Under the pieces are notes generated by a model. It searched no databases and was not told the origin of the DNA. It saw nothing but the letters and a program-made list of their open reading frames with translations. Shown here in pieces: positions 1-6,380 of a DNA stretch of 10,420 bases; position 1 is the stretch's first letter, and each line of letters begins with the position of its first letter. The DNA comes from Cellvibrionales bacterium UBA2511 (GTDB lineage Bacteria > Pseudomonadota > Gammaproteobacteria > Pseudomonadales > Porticoccaceae): positions 1-10,420 of the forward strand of contig DDNV01000021.1 in assembly GCA_002341315.1 (NCBI GenBank), in the 5' to 3' direction. The translations under genes were made by a program, and so were the position numbers.

Positions 1-398
1 CAGCCACCCCGCTCCGCATCAAGGAAATTTCTGACCACCGCCAGATCGACCACATGGCCCGCCAGTAACCGGTCCAGCGGTGCGGTGCCATTGAACAGCG
101 GATTGTCGTTAGGAGTGGCCAACCACTTGTCGGCCAGCGCCTGGTCGGGCAACAGGATTTGCAGGGACTTGTAGATCCCCAAAATATAGCTGGTCCGTTC
201 CAACAGGTCTCGTGTCAGCTTGGCCTTCTCGGGTTGGCTCTTCCAGTTATAAAGGGTCTTCTCATTACTGAGTCCCAACAGTGTCATCTGCTGGGCACCG
301 GTCAGACGCCATTGGCTGAAGATATTGAAAATCGCTGGCAGCAGTGAACTGGTGACACTGGAACCCCGTTGCAGCAGTTGTTCGGCTTGAGCGATCAT
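1..398 (-). CDS. Xre/MbcA/ParS-type (DUF2384) antitoxin, 3' end cut by window edge
   Basis: Reading leftward from the ATG at 398-396 there are 132 open codons, then TG at the edge, probably a Trp codon. The protein begins MIAQAEQLLQRGSSVTSSLL. Residues about 22-56 look like the Xre-type helix-turn-helix half (LLGLSNEKTLYNWKS). Residues about 60-132 match the DUF2384 toxin-binding half: W92, the P96-N97 pair, G104, P107 and the ending VVRNFLDAERGG(W). Family members usually stop at or just after this ending, so only a few residues should be missing. The start is well supported: TAGGAGGT lies 4-5 bases upstream. Antitoxins of this family bind and neutralise RES-domain toxins, which degrade NAD+, and they repress their own promoter. 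The toxin gene normally follows on the same strand, which here is outside the window. The family call rests on motif recognition without an alignment; the toxin is inferred. Confidence 0.85.
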   Translation of the reverse strand, partial: MIAQAEQLLQRGSSVTSSLLPAIFNIFSQWRLTGAQQMTLLGLSNEKTLYNWKSQPEKAKLTRDLLERTSYILGIYKSLQILLPDQALADKWLATPNDNPLFNGTAPLDRLLAGHVVDLAVVRNFLDAERGG

Positions 399-422
399 GA
401 TTACCTCCTAAGCAGCACGCAT

Positions 423-438
423 ACTGTATCTTTACAGT
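423..438. promoter_or_regulatory. Operator-like palindrome 2 (ACTGTA-N4-TACAGT)
   Basis: A perfect 6-base inverted repeat with a 4-base spacer (TCTT). It has the same half-sites and spacing as the palindrome at 458-475, with centres 36 bases apart. It lies at roughly +4 to +20 of the predicted antitoxin transcript, between transcription start and ribosome binding site. Conserved half-sites with differing spacers are what one expects of a dimeric DNA-binding protein. Confidence 0.6.
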
Positions 439-448
439 GCTTAAATGC

Positions 449-477
449 AGCCTAGCAGACTGTAATAGTACAGTCAA
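449..477 (-). promoter_or_regulatory. Probable sigma-70 promoter of the antitoxin gene
   Basis: On the minus strand, TTGACT (477-472, five of six matches to the -35 consensus) is followed after exactly 17 bases by TAGGCT (454-449). The latter is a weak -10, preceded by TGC as in an extended -10 element. The expected transcription start is near 442, giving a leader of about 44 bases before the antitoxin ATG. The -35 element overlaps one operator-like palindrome, and the second lies just downstream of the start. Confidence 0.5.
458..475. promoter_or_regulatory. Operator-like palindrome 1 (GACTGTA-N4-TACAGTC)
   Basis: A perfect 7-base inverted repeat with a 4-base spacer (ATAG). It overlaps the -35 element and most of the spacer of the putative antitoxin promoter. 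The core ACTGTA-N4-TACAGT is identical to the second palindrome 36 bases away. This position is where a repressor would block RNA polymerase. The antitoxin itself is the most likely binder, by analogy with autoregulated toxin-antitoxin operons. Confidence 0.6.
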
Positions 478-581
478 TTGACTTGGAAACACTTTTTCAA
501 AATCAATATGAGAGTACTGGTAACAGGAAGGGTAAATATTCCTTACCTGCGCATGTCAGCTTATTGCGAGGTCAGGAAAAG

Positions 582-609
582 AAAAGCCCAGCGAAGATGC
601 TGGGCTTTT
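582..609. terminator. Bidirectional intrinsic terminator
   Basis: A perfect 11-base stem, AAAAGCCCAGC (582-592) and GCTGGGCTTTT (599-609), with a 6-base loop. Read leftward the stem runs into TTTTCTTTTCC; read rightward it ends in TTTTA. It most likely ends leftward transcripts coming from the secreted-protein gene at 849-1484 and so insulates the antitoxin promoter from them. Confidence 0.8.
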
Positions 610-709
610 AAACGTTTCTCCTGCTGTTGTTAGACAGGACGAGTATTGCCTGTCAGCACCGATCGAAATTAAAAAAATGAATCCAAATCCTTTTCCTTTA
701 TTGCCTCTG

Positions 710-823
710 CTAACGAGAACAGATCGGTTCTGGCACCAAGCCAGTCTCCGCATCCTGCTCACTCAGAACACCCGCATAGGCAACTGTAAACGGGCTTAGC
801 AGTAAGAACGTACATAAAAATCT
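710..823 (-). pseudogene. Possible remnant of a small secreted-protein gene (no start codon)
   Basis: Between a TAA (826-824) and a TAG (712-710) the minus strand is open for 37 codons with no ATG, GTG or TTG usable as a normal start. Its first half reads like a signal peptide (FLLLSPFTVAYA), and its second half is a short polar tail ending ETGLVPEPICSR. An ATG one frame over at the 5' end suggests a frameshift may have removed the start. The segment is short and may be chance. I do not recognise a family. Confidence 0.18.
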
Positions 824-848
824 TTAAGATAATGCCTCAAAATAATCC

Positions 849-1484
849 TTATTTATTGAGCGTTATCGTCTCGATAATTTTATGATTTGTCGGGGCTTCC
901 GGCTTTCCTCTCACAGCACTGAACATGACGTTGAACTTATACGAGCAATCTTTATCGCGTGGTTCGCCGTATATAACATTAATGGTAAGTGCGCTGCCGT
1001 ATTTACAACCAACTCTGACGCCCTCTGGTGTGGAGCCAGTGCAATATTGATTGATGCGCGATTCGATCGTGTCTTTATATGTCCAGCCTTCCCAGCTTCT
1101 GTTTTCATCATGTGCCTGGAGCGTCGAAGGGCCGTCAGTATAATATTCATACGCAAAGCTTCTTGGCTTTCCCGTATTATCAAATGTCAGTCTCGCCAGT
1201 TTATCACCGACCTTATGCAGAGAACCTTGATCGTTCGTGGCATAAGTCAGCATTTGTTCTTTTCTGGCGGCACAAGGCATCTTTGATCTTTGTTTGCAGG
1301 TAATGTCTTGCAGTCCCAATTGCTGCAACTTATTTGTAATGTCGCCAACGCTTTGATCAAGTGAAACCCCTTCGATCTTTTTATAACATTGCAGATTTTC
1401 TGCAAACGCACTGAACGAAAATGTTGTCATCAACAAAATGGCAATTGTAAATGCTGCAAAATGCTGGGGGAAAAATTTTGACAC
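849..1484 (-). CDS. Secreted six-cysteine protein of unknown function
   Basis: A 211-residue protein starting at GTG (1484-1482), with AGAGGAG six bases upstream supporting that start. Residues 1-28 form a clear Sec signal peptide: Lys3, a hydrophobic core (FTIAILLMTTFSFS) and a cleavage site after AFA. The mature protein of about 183 residues has six cysteines, at 33, 63, 71, 148, 160 and 180. That fits three disulfides in an oxidising periplasm or outside the cell. It also has an aromatic stretch around 110-136 (FAYEYY, WEGWTY) and no further membrane segment. Residues 41-62 (VSLDQSVGDITNKLQQLG) look like a short helical segment. I do not recognise the family and see no catalytic motif. It stands alone on its strand, upstream of the terminator at 582-609. 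Confidence 0.8.
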   Translation of the reverse strand: MSKFFPQHFAAFTIAILLMTTFSFSAFAENLQCYKKIEGVSLDQSVGDITNKLQQLGLQDITCKQRSKMPCAARKEQMLTYATNDQGSLHKVGDKLARLTFDNTGKPRSFAYEYYTDGPSTLQAHDENRSWEGWTYKDTIESRINQYCTGSTPEGVRVGCKYGSALTINVIYGEPRDKDCSYKFNVMFSAVRGKPEAPTNHKIIETITLNK

Positions 1485-1508
1485 GTAAGACTCCTCTATT
1501 AAATTTCA

Positions 1509-1514
1509 ACTATA
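1509..1514 (-). promoter_or_regulatory. Possible -10 element for the six-cysteine protein gene
   Basis: TATAGT on the minus strand lies 25 bases before the GTG start, so transcription would begin near 1502 with a leader of about 18 bases containing the ribosome binding site. No good -35 is seen at the proper distance; TTGAGG (1531-1526) is only 11 bases away. Tentative. Confidence 0.28.
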
Positions 1515-1702
1515 GCTGAATTATTCCTCAACGAGTCGATAAAGGAGGATGCACTCCGAGCGGCGGCGCGCCGATACCCGAGCTGACCTCCTTGCCAGCT
1601 GCCAATGGCAACATGTTCTCATCCTTGTAAGGTCATCCTGAGTCTCAGCTTAGCCGGCGGCGACCTGACCAAGGCTGGCGGTCATCGCTTTGCACTGCGG
1701 GC

Positions 1703-3277
1703 CTACTCCCACTCAATCGTGGCTGGCGGCTTGCTCGAAACATCATAAACAACCCTAGATACTCCACTGATTTCATTAATAATTCTATTGGATACCTGTT
1801 CCAGGAGTTGATAGGGTAAATGCGCCCAACGGGCCGTCATGAAGTCGATGGTTTCCACCGCACGCAGGGCAATCACCCATTCATAGCGACGTTGATCGCC
1901 CACCACACCCACGGACTTGACCGGCAAAAACACGGCGAACGCCTGGCTGGTTTTGTGGTACCAGTCGGCTTTGTGGAGTTCTTCGATAAAAATGGCATCG
2001 GCTTCGCGAAGAATGTCGGCATATTCTTTTTTTACTTCCCCGAGAATTCTCACACCCAACCCCGGCCCCGGGAATGGGTGTCGATACACCATGTCGTAGG
2101 GCAGGCCCAGTTCCAGCCCGATCTTGCGGACTTCGTCCTTGAACAGTTCCCGCAGGGGTTCTACCAGCGCCATTTTCATGGTCTCGGGCAGGCCGCCGAC
2201 ATTGTGGTGGGATTTGATCACATGGGCTTTGCCGGTCTTGGCCGCCGCCGATTCGATGACATCGGGGTAGATAGTGCCCTGGGCCAGCCAGTTGACGTCT
2301 TTGAGGGTGGTGGCCTCCACATCGAAAACATCAATGAACGTGTTGCCAATGATTTTGCGCTTTTTCTCCGGGTCAGCCTCCCCCACCAATTTGCTCAAAA
2401 ACTGTTCTTCTGCGTCCACACGGATGACTTTCACACCCATGTTTTTGGCGAACATGTCCATGACCTGATCGCCTTCGTGCTTGCGCAGCAGGCCGTTGTC
2501 GACAAAAACACAGGTGAGCTGGTCGCCGATGGCCTTGTGCAACAACGCTGCGACCACGGATGAATCGACGCCACCTGAAAGCCCCAGCAACACCTTGTCA
2601 CTGCCGACCTGGGCACGCACTCTGGCAATGCTGTCGTCAATAATCTGGGCGGGTGTCCAGAGCGCCTCGCAGCCACAGATATCAAGCACGAAGTGTTCAA
2701 ACATCCGCATGCCCTGCAGGGTGTGTGTCACCTCCGGGTGAAACTGGACACCATAAAAGTCTTTTTCGGGACAACACATGCCGGCAATGGCGCAGGAACC
2801 CGTCGATGCCATAAGCTCGAAACCAGTAGGCAGGGCAATCACTTTATCGCCATGGCTCATCCAGACATCGAGCAGTGTGCCCCCGTCATGATCCACATGG
2901 TCAGCCACACCCTGGAACAGGCGACTGTTGCCGTGGGTCTTGATCTGGGCATAGCCAAATTCCTGAATGGAGGAGCCTTCCACGGCGCCACCGAGCTGGG
3001 CAGCCATGGTCTGCATGCCATAACAGATACCCAGAACCGGGATACCCAGCTCGAAAACCAGCTGGGGAGCCCGGGGCGATTCTCCGGCGGTAACCGACTC
3101 CGGCCCCCCCGCCAGGATGATGCCTTTGGGATCGAAGGCAATGATCTCCGCGTCATCCATATCCCAGGCGCGGATTTCCGAGTAGACCCCGACTTCGCGT
3201 ACACGGCGGGCGATCAACTGCGTATATTGGGAGCCGAAATCCAGTATCAGGATTTTGTGAGAATGAATATCTGTCAT
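1703..3277 (-). CDS. guaA: GMP synthase (glutamine-hydrolysing)
   Basis: A 524-residue cytoplasmic enzyme making GMP from XMP, ATP and glutamine, the last step of guanine nucleotide synthesis. The N-terminal class I glutamine amidotransferase (about 8-200) opens with [10 protein letters not shown] and has the triad C85 (GICYGMQ), H180 and E182 (FHPE). The ATP-pyrophosphatase domain has the PP-loop SGGVDSS at 234-240. The C-terminal dimerisation domain ends in the standard KPPATIEWE. Length matches the usual 520-525 residues, so the gene is complete and looks functional. The ATG at 3277 gives the usual spacing to the first motif, although the ribosome binding site before it is poor (GGTAACTGACT). 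It lies 73 bases after guaB on the same strand and is probably cotranscribed with it. Confidence 0.99.
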   Translation of the reverse strand: MTDIHSHKILILDFGSQYTQLIARRVREVGVYSEIRAWDMDDAEIIAFDPKGIILAGGPESVTAGESPRAPQLVFELGIPVLGICYGMQTMAAQLGGAVEGSSIQEFGYAQIKTHGNSRLFQGVADHVDHDGGTLLDVWMSHGDKVIALPTGFELMASTGSCAIAGMCCPEKDFYGVQFHPEVTHTLQGMRMFEHFVLDICGCEALWTPAQIIDDSIARVRAQVGSDKVLLGLSGGVDSSVVAALLHKAIGDQLTCVFVDNGLLRKHEGDQVMDMFAKNMGVKVIRVDAEEQFLSKLVGEADPEKKRKIIGNTFIDVFDVEATTLKDVNWLAQGTIYPDVIESAAAKTGKAHVIKSHHNVGGLPETMKMALVEPLRELFKDEVRKIGLELGLPYDMVYRHPFPGPGLGVRILGEVKKEYADILREADAIFIEELHKADWYHKTSQAFAVFLPVKSVGVVGDQRRYEWVIALRAVETIDFMTARWAHLPYQLLEQVSNRIINEISGVSRVVYDVSSKPPATIEWE

Positions 3278-3296
3278 AGTCAGTTACCAATCTAAA

Positions 3297-3317
3297 AGGG
3301 CTGCTCTAGGCAGCCCT
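3297..3317 (-). terminator. Hairpin with U-tract between guaB and guaA (possible attenuator)
   Basis: A perfect 8-base inverted repeat, AGGGCTGC (3297-3304) and GCAGCCCT (3310-3317), with a 5-base loop. Read leftward, the direction of guaB to guaA, it is followed by TTTTAGATT. That is a short U-tract, so termination may be partial. It could lower guaA relative to guaB or mark an RNA processing point. No separate guaA promoter is evident in the 73-base gap. Confidence 0.6.
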
Positions 3318-3350
3318 GTCGGGTCGTTTTCAACACACCGGAAACCCGGG

Positions 3351-4820
3351 CTATTCACGCCGGTAATTTGGAGCTTCCTTGGTGATCGATACATCGTGTA
3401 CGTGACTTTCACTCATACCCGCAGAGGTCACCCTGACAAAACTGGGCTTGCTGCGCAGGGTTTCAATATCAACACTGCCGGTGTAACCCATGGCTGAACG
3501 CACGCCGCCCATCAACTGGTGAATGATCGCCGATAACGGGCCTTTGTAGGGAACGCGGCCTTCAATGCCCTCGGGTACCAGTTTTTCAGTACCCTGACTT
3601 GCGTCCTGAAAATAACGGTCGCTGGAACCGCTGGTCTGGGACATTGCCCCCATGGATCCCATGCCACGATAGGATTTGTAGGTTCGCCCCTGATACAGCT
3701 CTATCTCACCAGGCGCTTCTTCTGTACCGGCAAACATCGAGCCCATCATGACTGCGTGGGCCCCGGCGACCAGCGCTTTGGCGATATCGCCTGAAAAACG
3801 GATACCCCCGTCGGCAATAACCGGTATCTGATAACTTGCCAGTGCTTCAACCACATTGGCGACGGCAGAAATTTGTGGCACGCCGATGCCGGTTACAATA
3901 CGCGTGGTGCAAATCGAGCCTGGGCCAATACCCACCTTGATACCGTCTGCACCGGCTTTGGCCAGCGCCAAAGCAGCCTCCGCCGTGGCAATATTGCCAC
4001 CGATCACATCGACCTCAGGGAACTGGGCCTTGATCTGACGCACCCGGTTGAGCACATTGCGAGAGTGACCGTGGGCAGTATCGACCACCAGCACATCCAC
4101 GCCCTCCCGAACCAGGGCAATGATACGTTCATCGGTATCGGCACTGGTGCCCACGGAGGCCCCTACCCGCAACCTGCCCTGATCATCCTTACAGGCATTG
4201 GGGTATTTTTCGGCCTTGTCGATGTCCTTGACGGTAATCAGTCCGCGCAGCTCGAAATCGGCGTTTACGACCAGTACTTTTTCAATGCGGTGCCGGTGCA
4301 ACAGCGCCTTGATCTCGTCTGCGTTGGCCCCTTCCCGCACGGTTACCAATCGGTCCTTGGGCGTCATGATCGCCGATACCGGCAAATCCAGACTGGGTTC
4401 AAAGCGAACGTCGCGGCGGGTGACAATACCCACCAGCTCCCCGTTATCCAGCACGGGCACACCGGAGATATTGTGTTCACGGGTCAGGGACAGCAAGGCA
4501 CTGACGGGGGCAGAAGCATCTATGGTTATCGGGTCTTTGACCACACCGCTTTCGAACTTCTTGACGGCGCGCACTTCCAGGGCCTGTTTTTCAATGGACA
4601 TGCTTTTGTGAATAATACCGATACCACCTTCCTGGGCGAGCGCGATGGAGAGTCGCGCCTCGGTAACGGTATCCATCGCGGCAGAGACGAGCGGGATATT
4701 CAGTCCAATGTTCCGCGTCAGGCGGCTTTTAAGAGAAACATCTTTTGCGGTAATGTCGGAATAACCGGGTACCAGCAGTACGTCATCGAAGGTGAGAGCT
4801 TCTTCTGCGATTCGCAACAT
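3351..4820 (-). CDS. guaB: Inosine-5'-monophosphate dehydrogenase
   Basis: A 489-residue cytoplasmic enzyme oxidising IMP to XMP with NAD+, the committed step towards GMP. It starts [20 protein letters not shown], the usual start of proteobacterial IMPDH, and has the family length. The catalytic barrel is interrupted by two CBS domains at about 92-200 ([20 protein letters not shown] is the first). The active-site loop GSICTT places the catalytic Cys at 304, and the flap carries the R402-Y403 pair (SSDRYF). The phosphate-binding GGI and MMGSMFAGT segments are present. The SD before the ATG is weak and distant (GAGGT about 14 bases up), but no other in-frame start fits better. It is the first gene of the guaB-guaA unit and is divergent from xseA. 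Confidence 0.99.
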   Translation of the reverse strand: MLRIAEEALTFDDVLLVPGYSDITAKDVSLKSRLTRNIGLNIPLVSAAMDTVTEARLSIALAQEGGIGIIHKSMSIEKQALEVRAVKKFESGVVKDPITIDASAPVSALLSLTREHNISGVPVLDNGELVGIVTRRDVRFEPSLDLPVSAIMTPKDRLVTVREGANADEIKALLHRHRIEKVLVVNADFELRGLITVKDIDKAEKYPNACKDDQGRLRVGASVGTSADTDERIIALVREGVDVLVVDTAHGHSRNVLNRVRQIKAQFPEVDVIGGNIATAEAALALAKAGADGIKVGIGPGSICTTRIVTGIGVPQISAVANVVEALASYQIPVIADGGIRFSGDIAKALVAGAHAVMMGSMFAGTEEAPGEIELYQGRTYKSYRGMGSMGAMSQTSGSSDRYFQDASQGTEKLVPEGIEGRVPYKGPLSAIIHQLMGGVRSAMGYTGSVDIETLRSKPSFVRVTSAGMSESHVHDVSITKEAPNYRRE

Positions 4821-4913
4821 CAGGATGGCTTACCTCGTCAGGGGAGTGGATTTCAGCGCTTGTGCATCAGACAGCGGATCGTTACCGTGCCATAGCTCAA
4901 GAATAAAAGTAAG

Positions 4914-4948
4914 CGCGCTATTATAAAGGCATGATCGGCTAAAAAATA
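4914..4948 (-). promoter_or_regulatory. Probable guaB promoter with GC-rich discriminator
   Basis: The minus strand has a perfect TATAAT (4925-4920), directly followed by AGCGCGC (4919-4913). Transcription would start near 4912, about 92 bases before the guaB ATG. The -35 region is poor in consensus but lies in an A/T-rich tract (TATTTT at 4948-4943 with 17-base spacing). A GC-rich block between -10 and start is typical of promoters repressed by ppGpp under stringent control, which is known for E. coli guaBA. Confidence 0.55.
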
Positions 4949-4983
4949 CTTTTTTCAGTTAGGTCTGGTAACCATCGGCTAAA
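4934..4983. repeat. Ten-base direct repeat in the guaB-xseA divergent promoter region
   Basis: ATCGGCTAAA occurs at 4934-4943 and again at 4974-4983, exactly 40 bases apart. The first copy fills the -35/-10 spacer of the guaB promoter. The second forms half of the small hairpin CGGCT-AA-AGCCG (4976-4987) just upstream of xseA. The position suggests a protein site serving one or both genes. It resembles no operator I know; it is not a PurR-like palindrome. Confidence 0.4.
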
Positions 4984-4992
4984 GCCGGGAAC

Positions 4993-4998
4993 TATTAT
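4993..4998 (+). promoter_or_regulatory. Possible -10 element for xseA
   Basis: TATTAT, five of six matches to the consensus, sits 39 bases before the chosen xseA ATG and would start transcription near 5005. No recognisable -35 lies 16-18 bases upstream, although an A/T tract (4941-4955) could act as an UP-like element. If transcription starts here, the TTG at 5004 would be an unlikely translation start, which favours ATG 5037. Confidence 0.3.
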
Positions 4999-5036
4999 TT
5001 AAATTGACTCGATTCGCCGGTGATGGACAATGCGCT

Positions 5037-6380
5037 ATGCCTGACATTCCAACCACTTTGACCGTTACCCAACTGAACCGTCGCGCCAGACAGTTGCTTG
5101 AAACCCATTTTCCTCTGGTCTGGGTCGAGGGTGAAGTATCAAATTTCTCCCGTCCCGGCTCCGGACACTGGTATTTCACGCTCAAGGATGAACAGGCCCA
5201 GGTTCGCTGTGCGATGTTTGCCAATCGAAATGCCCATGTCCGTTTCAGCCCCGAGCATGGCAACCATGTGCTGGCACGCTGCAGGGTCAGCCTGTATGAA
5301 GGCCGGGGTGACTTCCAATTGATTGTTGAGCACCTCGAAGAAGCCGGGTTCGGGGCATTGCAACGTCAATTTGATGCACTGAAGCAGCGCCTGCATGCCG
5401 AAGGACTCTTTAACGACTTTCACAAACAGCCACTGCCAACTCAGCCGCAGCGGCTGGGCATTATCACATCCCCCACCGGCGCGGCGCTTAAGGATATTCT
5501 CTCGGTGCTGAAACGGCGCTTTCCGGCCATCGCAGTAAGGGTTTACCCTGCGCTGGTTCAGGGAAAAGCCGCTGCCGCACAGATCGCAGCGGCCATTGAG
5601 CTGGCCAATGACGATAATTATTGTGATGTACTGATTGTCGGCCGTGGCGGTGGTTCCATCGAGGATCTCTGGCCTTTTAACGAAGAGATCGTTGCCAGAG
5701 CGATCTACCGCAGCCGGATCCCGATTGTGAGCGCGGTGGGTCATGAGATTGATTTCACGATCAGCGACTTCGTTGCTGACTACCGTGCGCCAACCCCCTC
5801 CGCTGCTGCCGAAGTATTGAGTCCCGACGGCAACAAACTGCTCGACCAATTGCGCGGTTATGAAAAGTTACTTTGCGAAACCATTTCGCGGCGGCTGCAA
5901 TCTACGTCGCAACGCCTGGACAGTCTGACTCGTCAATTGCGGGATCCCGGAGAACGCCTCAAGCAGCAGGAACAACAGCTACAGGCCCTGCAGGCGCGAC
6001 TGGTCCGAACCACCTGGGGACAACATCAACAGCTGGATATGCATTTACAGCATTTGCGTGCACGCCTGGAGCAAGCGGGTCCCGGTTATCGAATCGACTA
6101 TTTGAGCGACAGCCTGAATTTGCTGACTCAGCGGCTGGAACGCGCCATCGACACCCTGCTCGAGCAAAAGAAAATCCGGTGGCACAACGCGTTACAACTG
6201 CTCAACGCCGTGAGCCCGCTGAAAACGCTGGAACGCGGGTATGCTATTGTTACAGACCAACAACACAACATATTGCGGGGCGTCGCAACTGTACAAATCG
6301 GCGACAGTGTCACCACACGGTTGGCGAACGGTTCCCTCGAATGCAAAGTCGATAAAATTTTTCCGGATTCACAATCATGA
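5037..6380 (+). CDS. xseA: Exodeoxyribonuclease VII large subunit
   Basis: A 447-residue subunit of exonuclease VII, which degrades single-stranded DNA from both ends to short oligonucleotides; the small XseB subunits are encoded elsewhere. The N-terminal OB-fold (about 8-100) includes VWVEGEVSNF and SGHWYFTLKD. The nuclease core has TGAALKDIL (D153), GRGGGS (R203) and SAVGHEID (H236, D239). These match the residues implicated in E. coli (D155, R205, H238, D241) with a constant offset of two. A long Gln/Arg/Leu-rich coiled coil spans about 265-390, before the conserved SPLKTLERGYAIV. I chose ATG 5037 because it aligns with family starts. The frame is open from TTG 5004, which would add 11 residues. 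SD signals are weak for both. Its stop overlaps the next gene by ATGA. Confidence 0.96.
   Translation: MPDIPTTLTVTQLNRRARQLLETHFPLVWVEGEVSNFSRPGSGHWYFTLKDEQAQVRCAMFANRNAHVRFSPEHGNHVLARCRVSLYEGRGDFQLIVEHLEEAGFGALQRQFDALKQRLHAEGLFNDFHKQPLPTQPQRLGIITSPTGAALKDILSVLKRRFPAIAVRVYPALVQGKAAAAQIAAAIELANDDNYCDVLIVGRGGGSIEDLWPFNEEIVARAIYRSRIPIVSAVGHEIDFTISDFVADYRAPTPSAAAEVLSPDGNKLLDQLRGYEKLLCETISRRLQSTSQRLDSLTRQLRDPGERLKQQEQQLQALQARLVRTTWGQHQQLDMHLQHLRARLEQAGPGYRIDYLSDSLNLLTQRLERAIDTLLEQKKIRWHNALQLLNAVSPLKTLERGYAIVTDQQHNILRGVATVQIGDSVTTRLANGSLECKVDKIFPDSQS

Larger units (their letters stand above)
399..848. other. 450-base AT-rich intergenic region
   Basis: No intact gene is seen. The left third holds the antitoxin ribosome binding site, promoter and two palindromes. 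The middle holds the terminator at 582-609. The rest (610-848) is AT-rich, with an imperfect repeat GACAGG/CCTGTC (633-638 and 649-654) and a possible broken small ORF. A 68-codon minus-strand reading frame at 556-762 runs straight through the terminator hairpin and does not look coding. Confidence 0.6.

Noticed and set aside
882..1286. 134-codon plus-strand ORF opposite the six-cysteine protein gene
   Set aside because: The minus-strand gene has a signal peptide and ribosome binding site; the opposite frame has neither.
1542..1593. AAGGAGG and CCTCCTT inverted repeat in a GC-rich stretch between guaA and the six-cysteine gene
   Set aside because: The arms are 38 bases apart with no supporting inner stem or U-tract, and no start codon lies at a suitable distance; judged coincidental.
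1605..1748. Plus-strand 47-codon ORF ending in [14 protein letters not shown]
   Set aside because: Its tail is the antisense reading of the guaA C-terminus ([11 protein letters not shown]), which yields the SHSIVAGG motif wherever guaA is present; it is a shadow, not a gene.
1820..2563. 247-codon plus-strand ORF opposite guaA
   Set aside because: Antisense to a complete, motif-perfect guaA; rich in His, Gln and Phe as expected from a mirrored frame.
3873..4895. 340-codon plus-strand ORF opposite guaB
   Set aside because: Antisense to a complete guaB and running into its promoter region; long only because of the codon bias of guaB.
5004..5036. Upstream TTG start adding 11 residues to xseA
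   Set aside because: The extra residues do not resemble family N-termini, and a possible -10 element lies just before it; ATG 5037 fits better.
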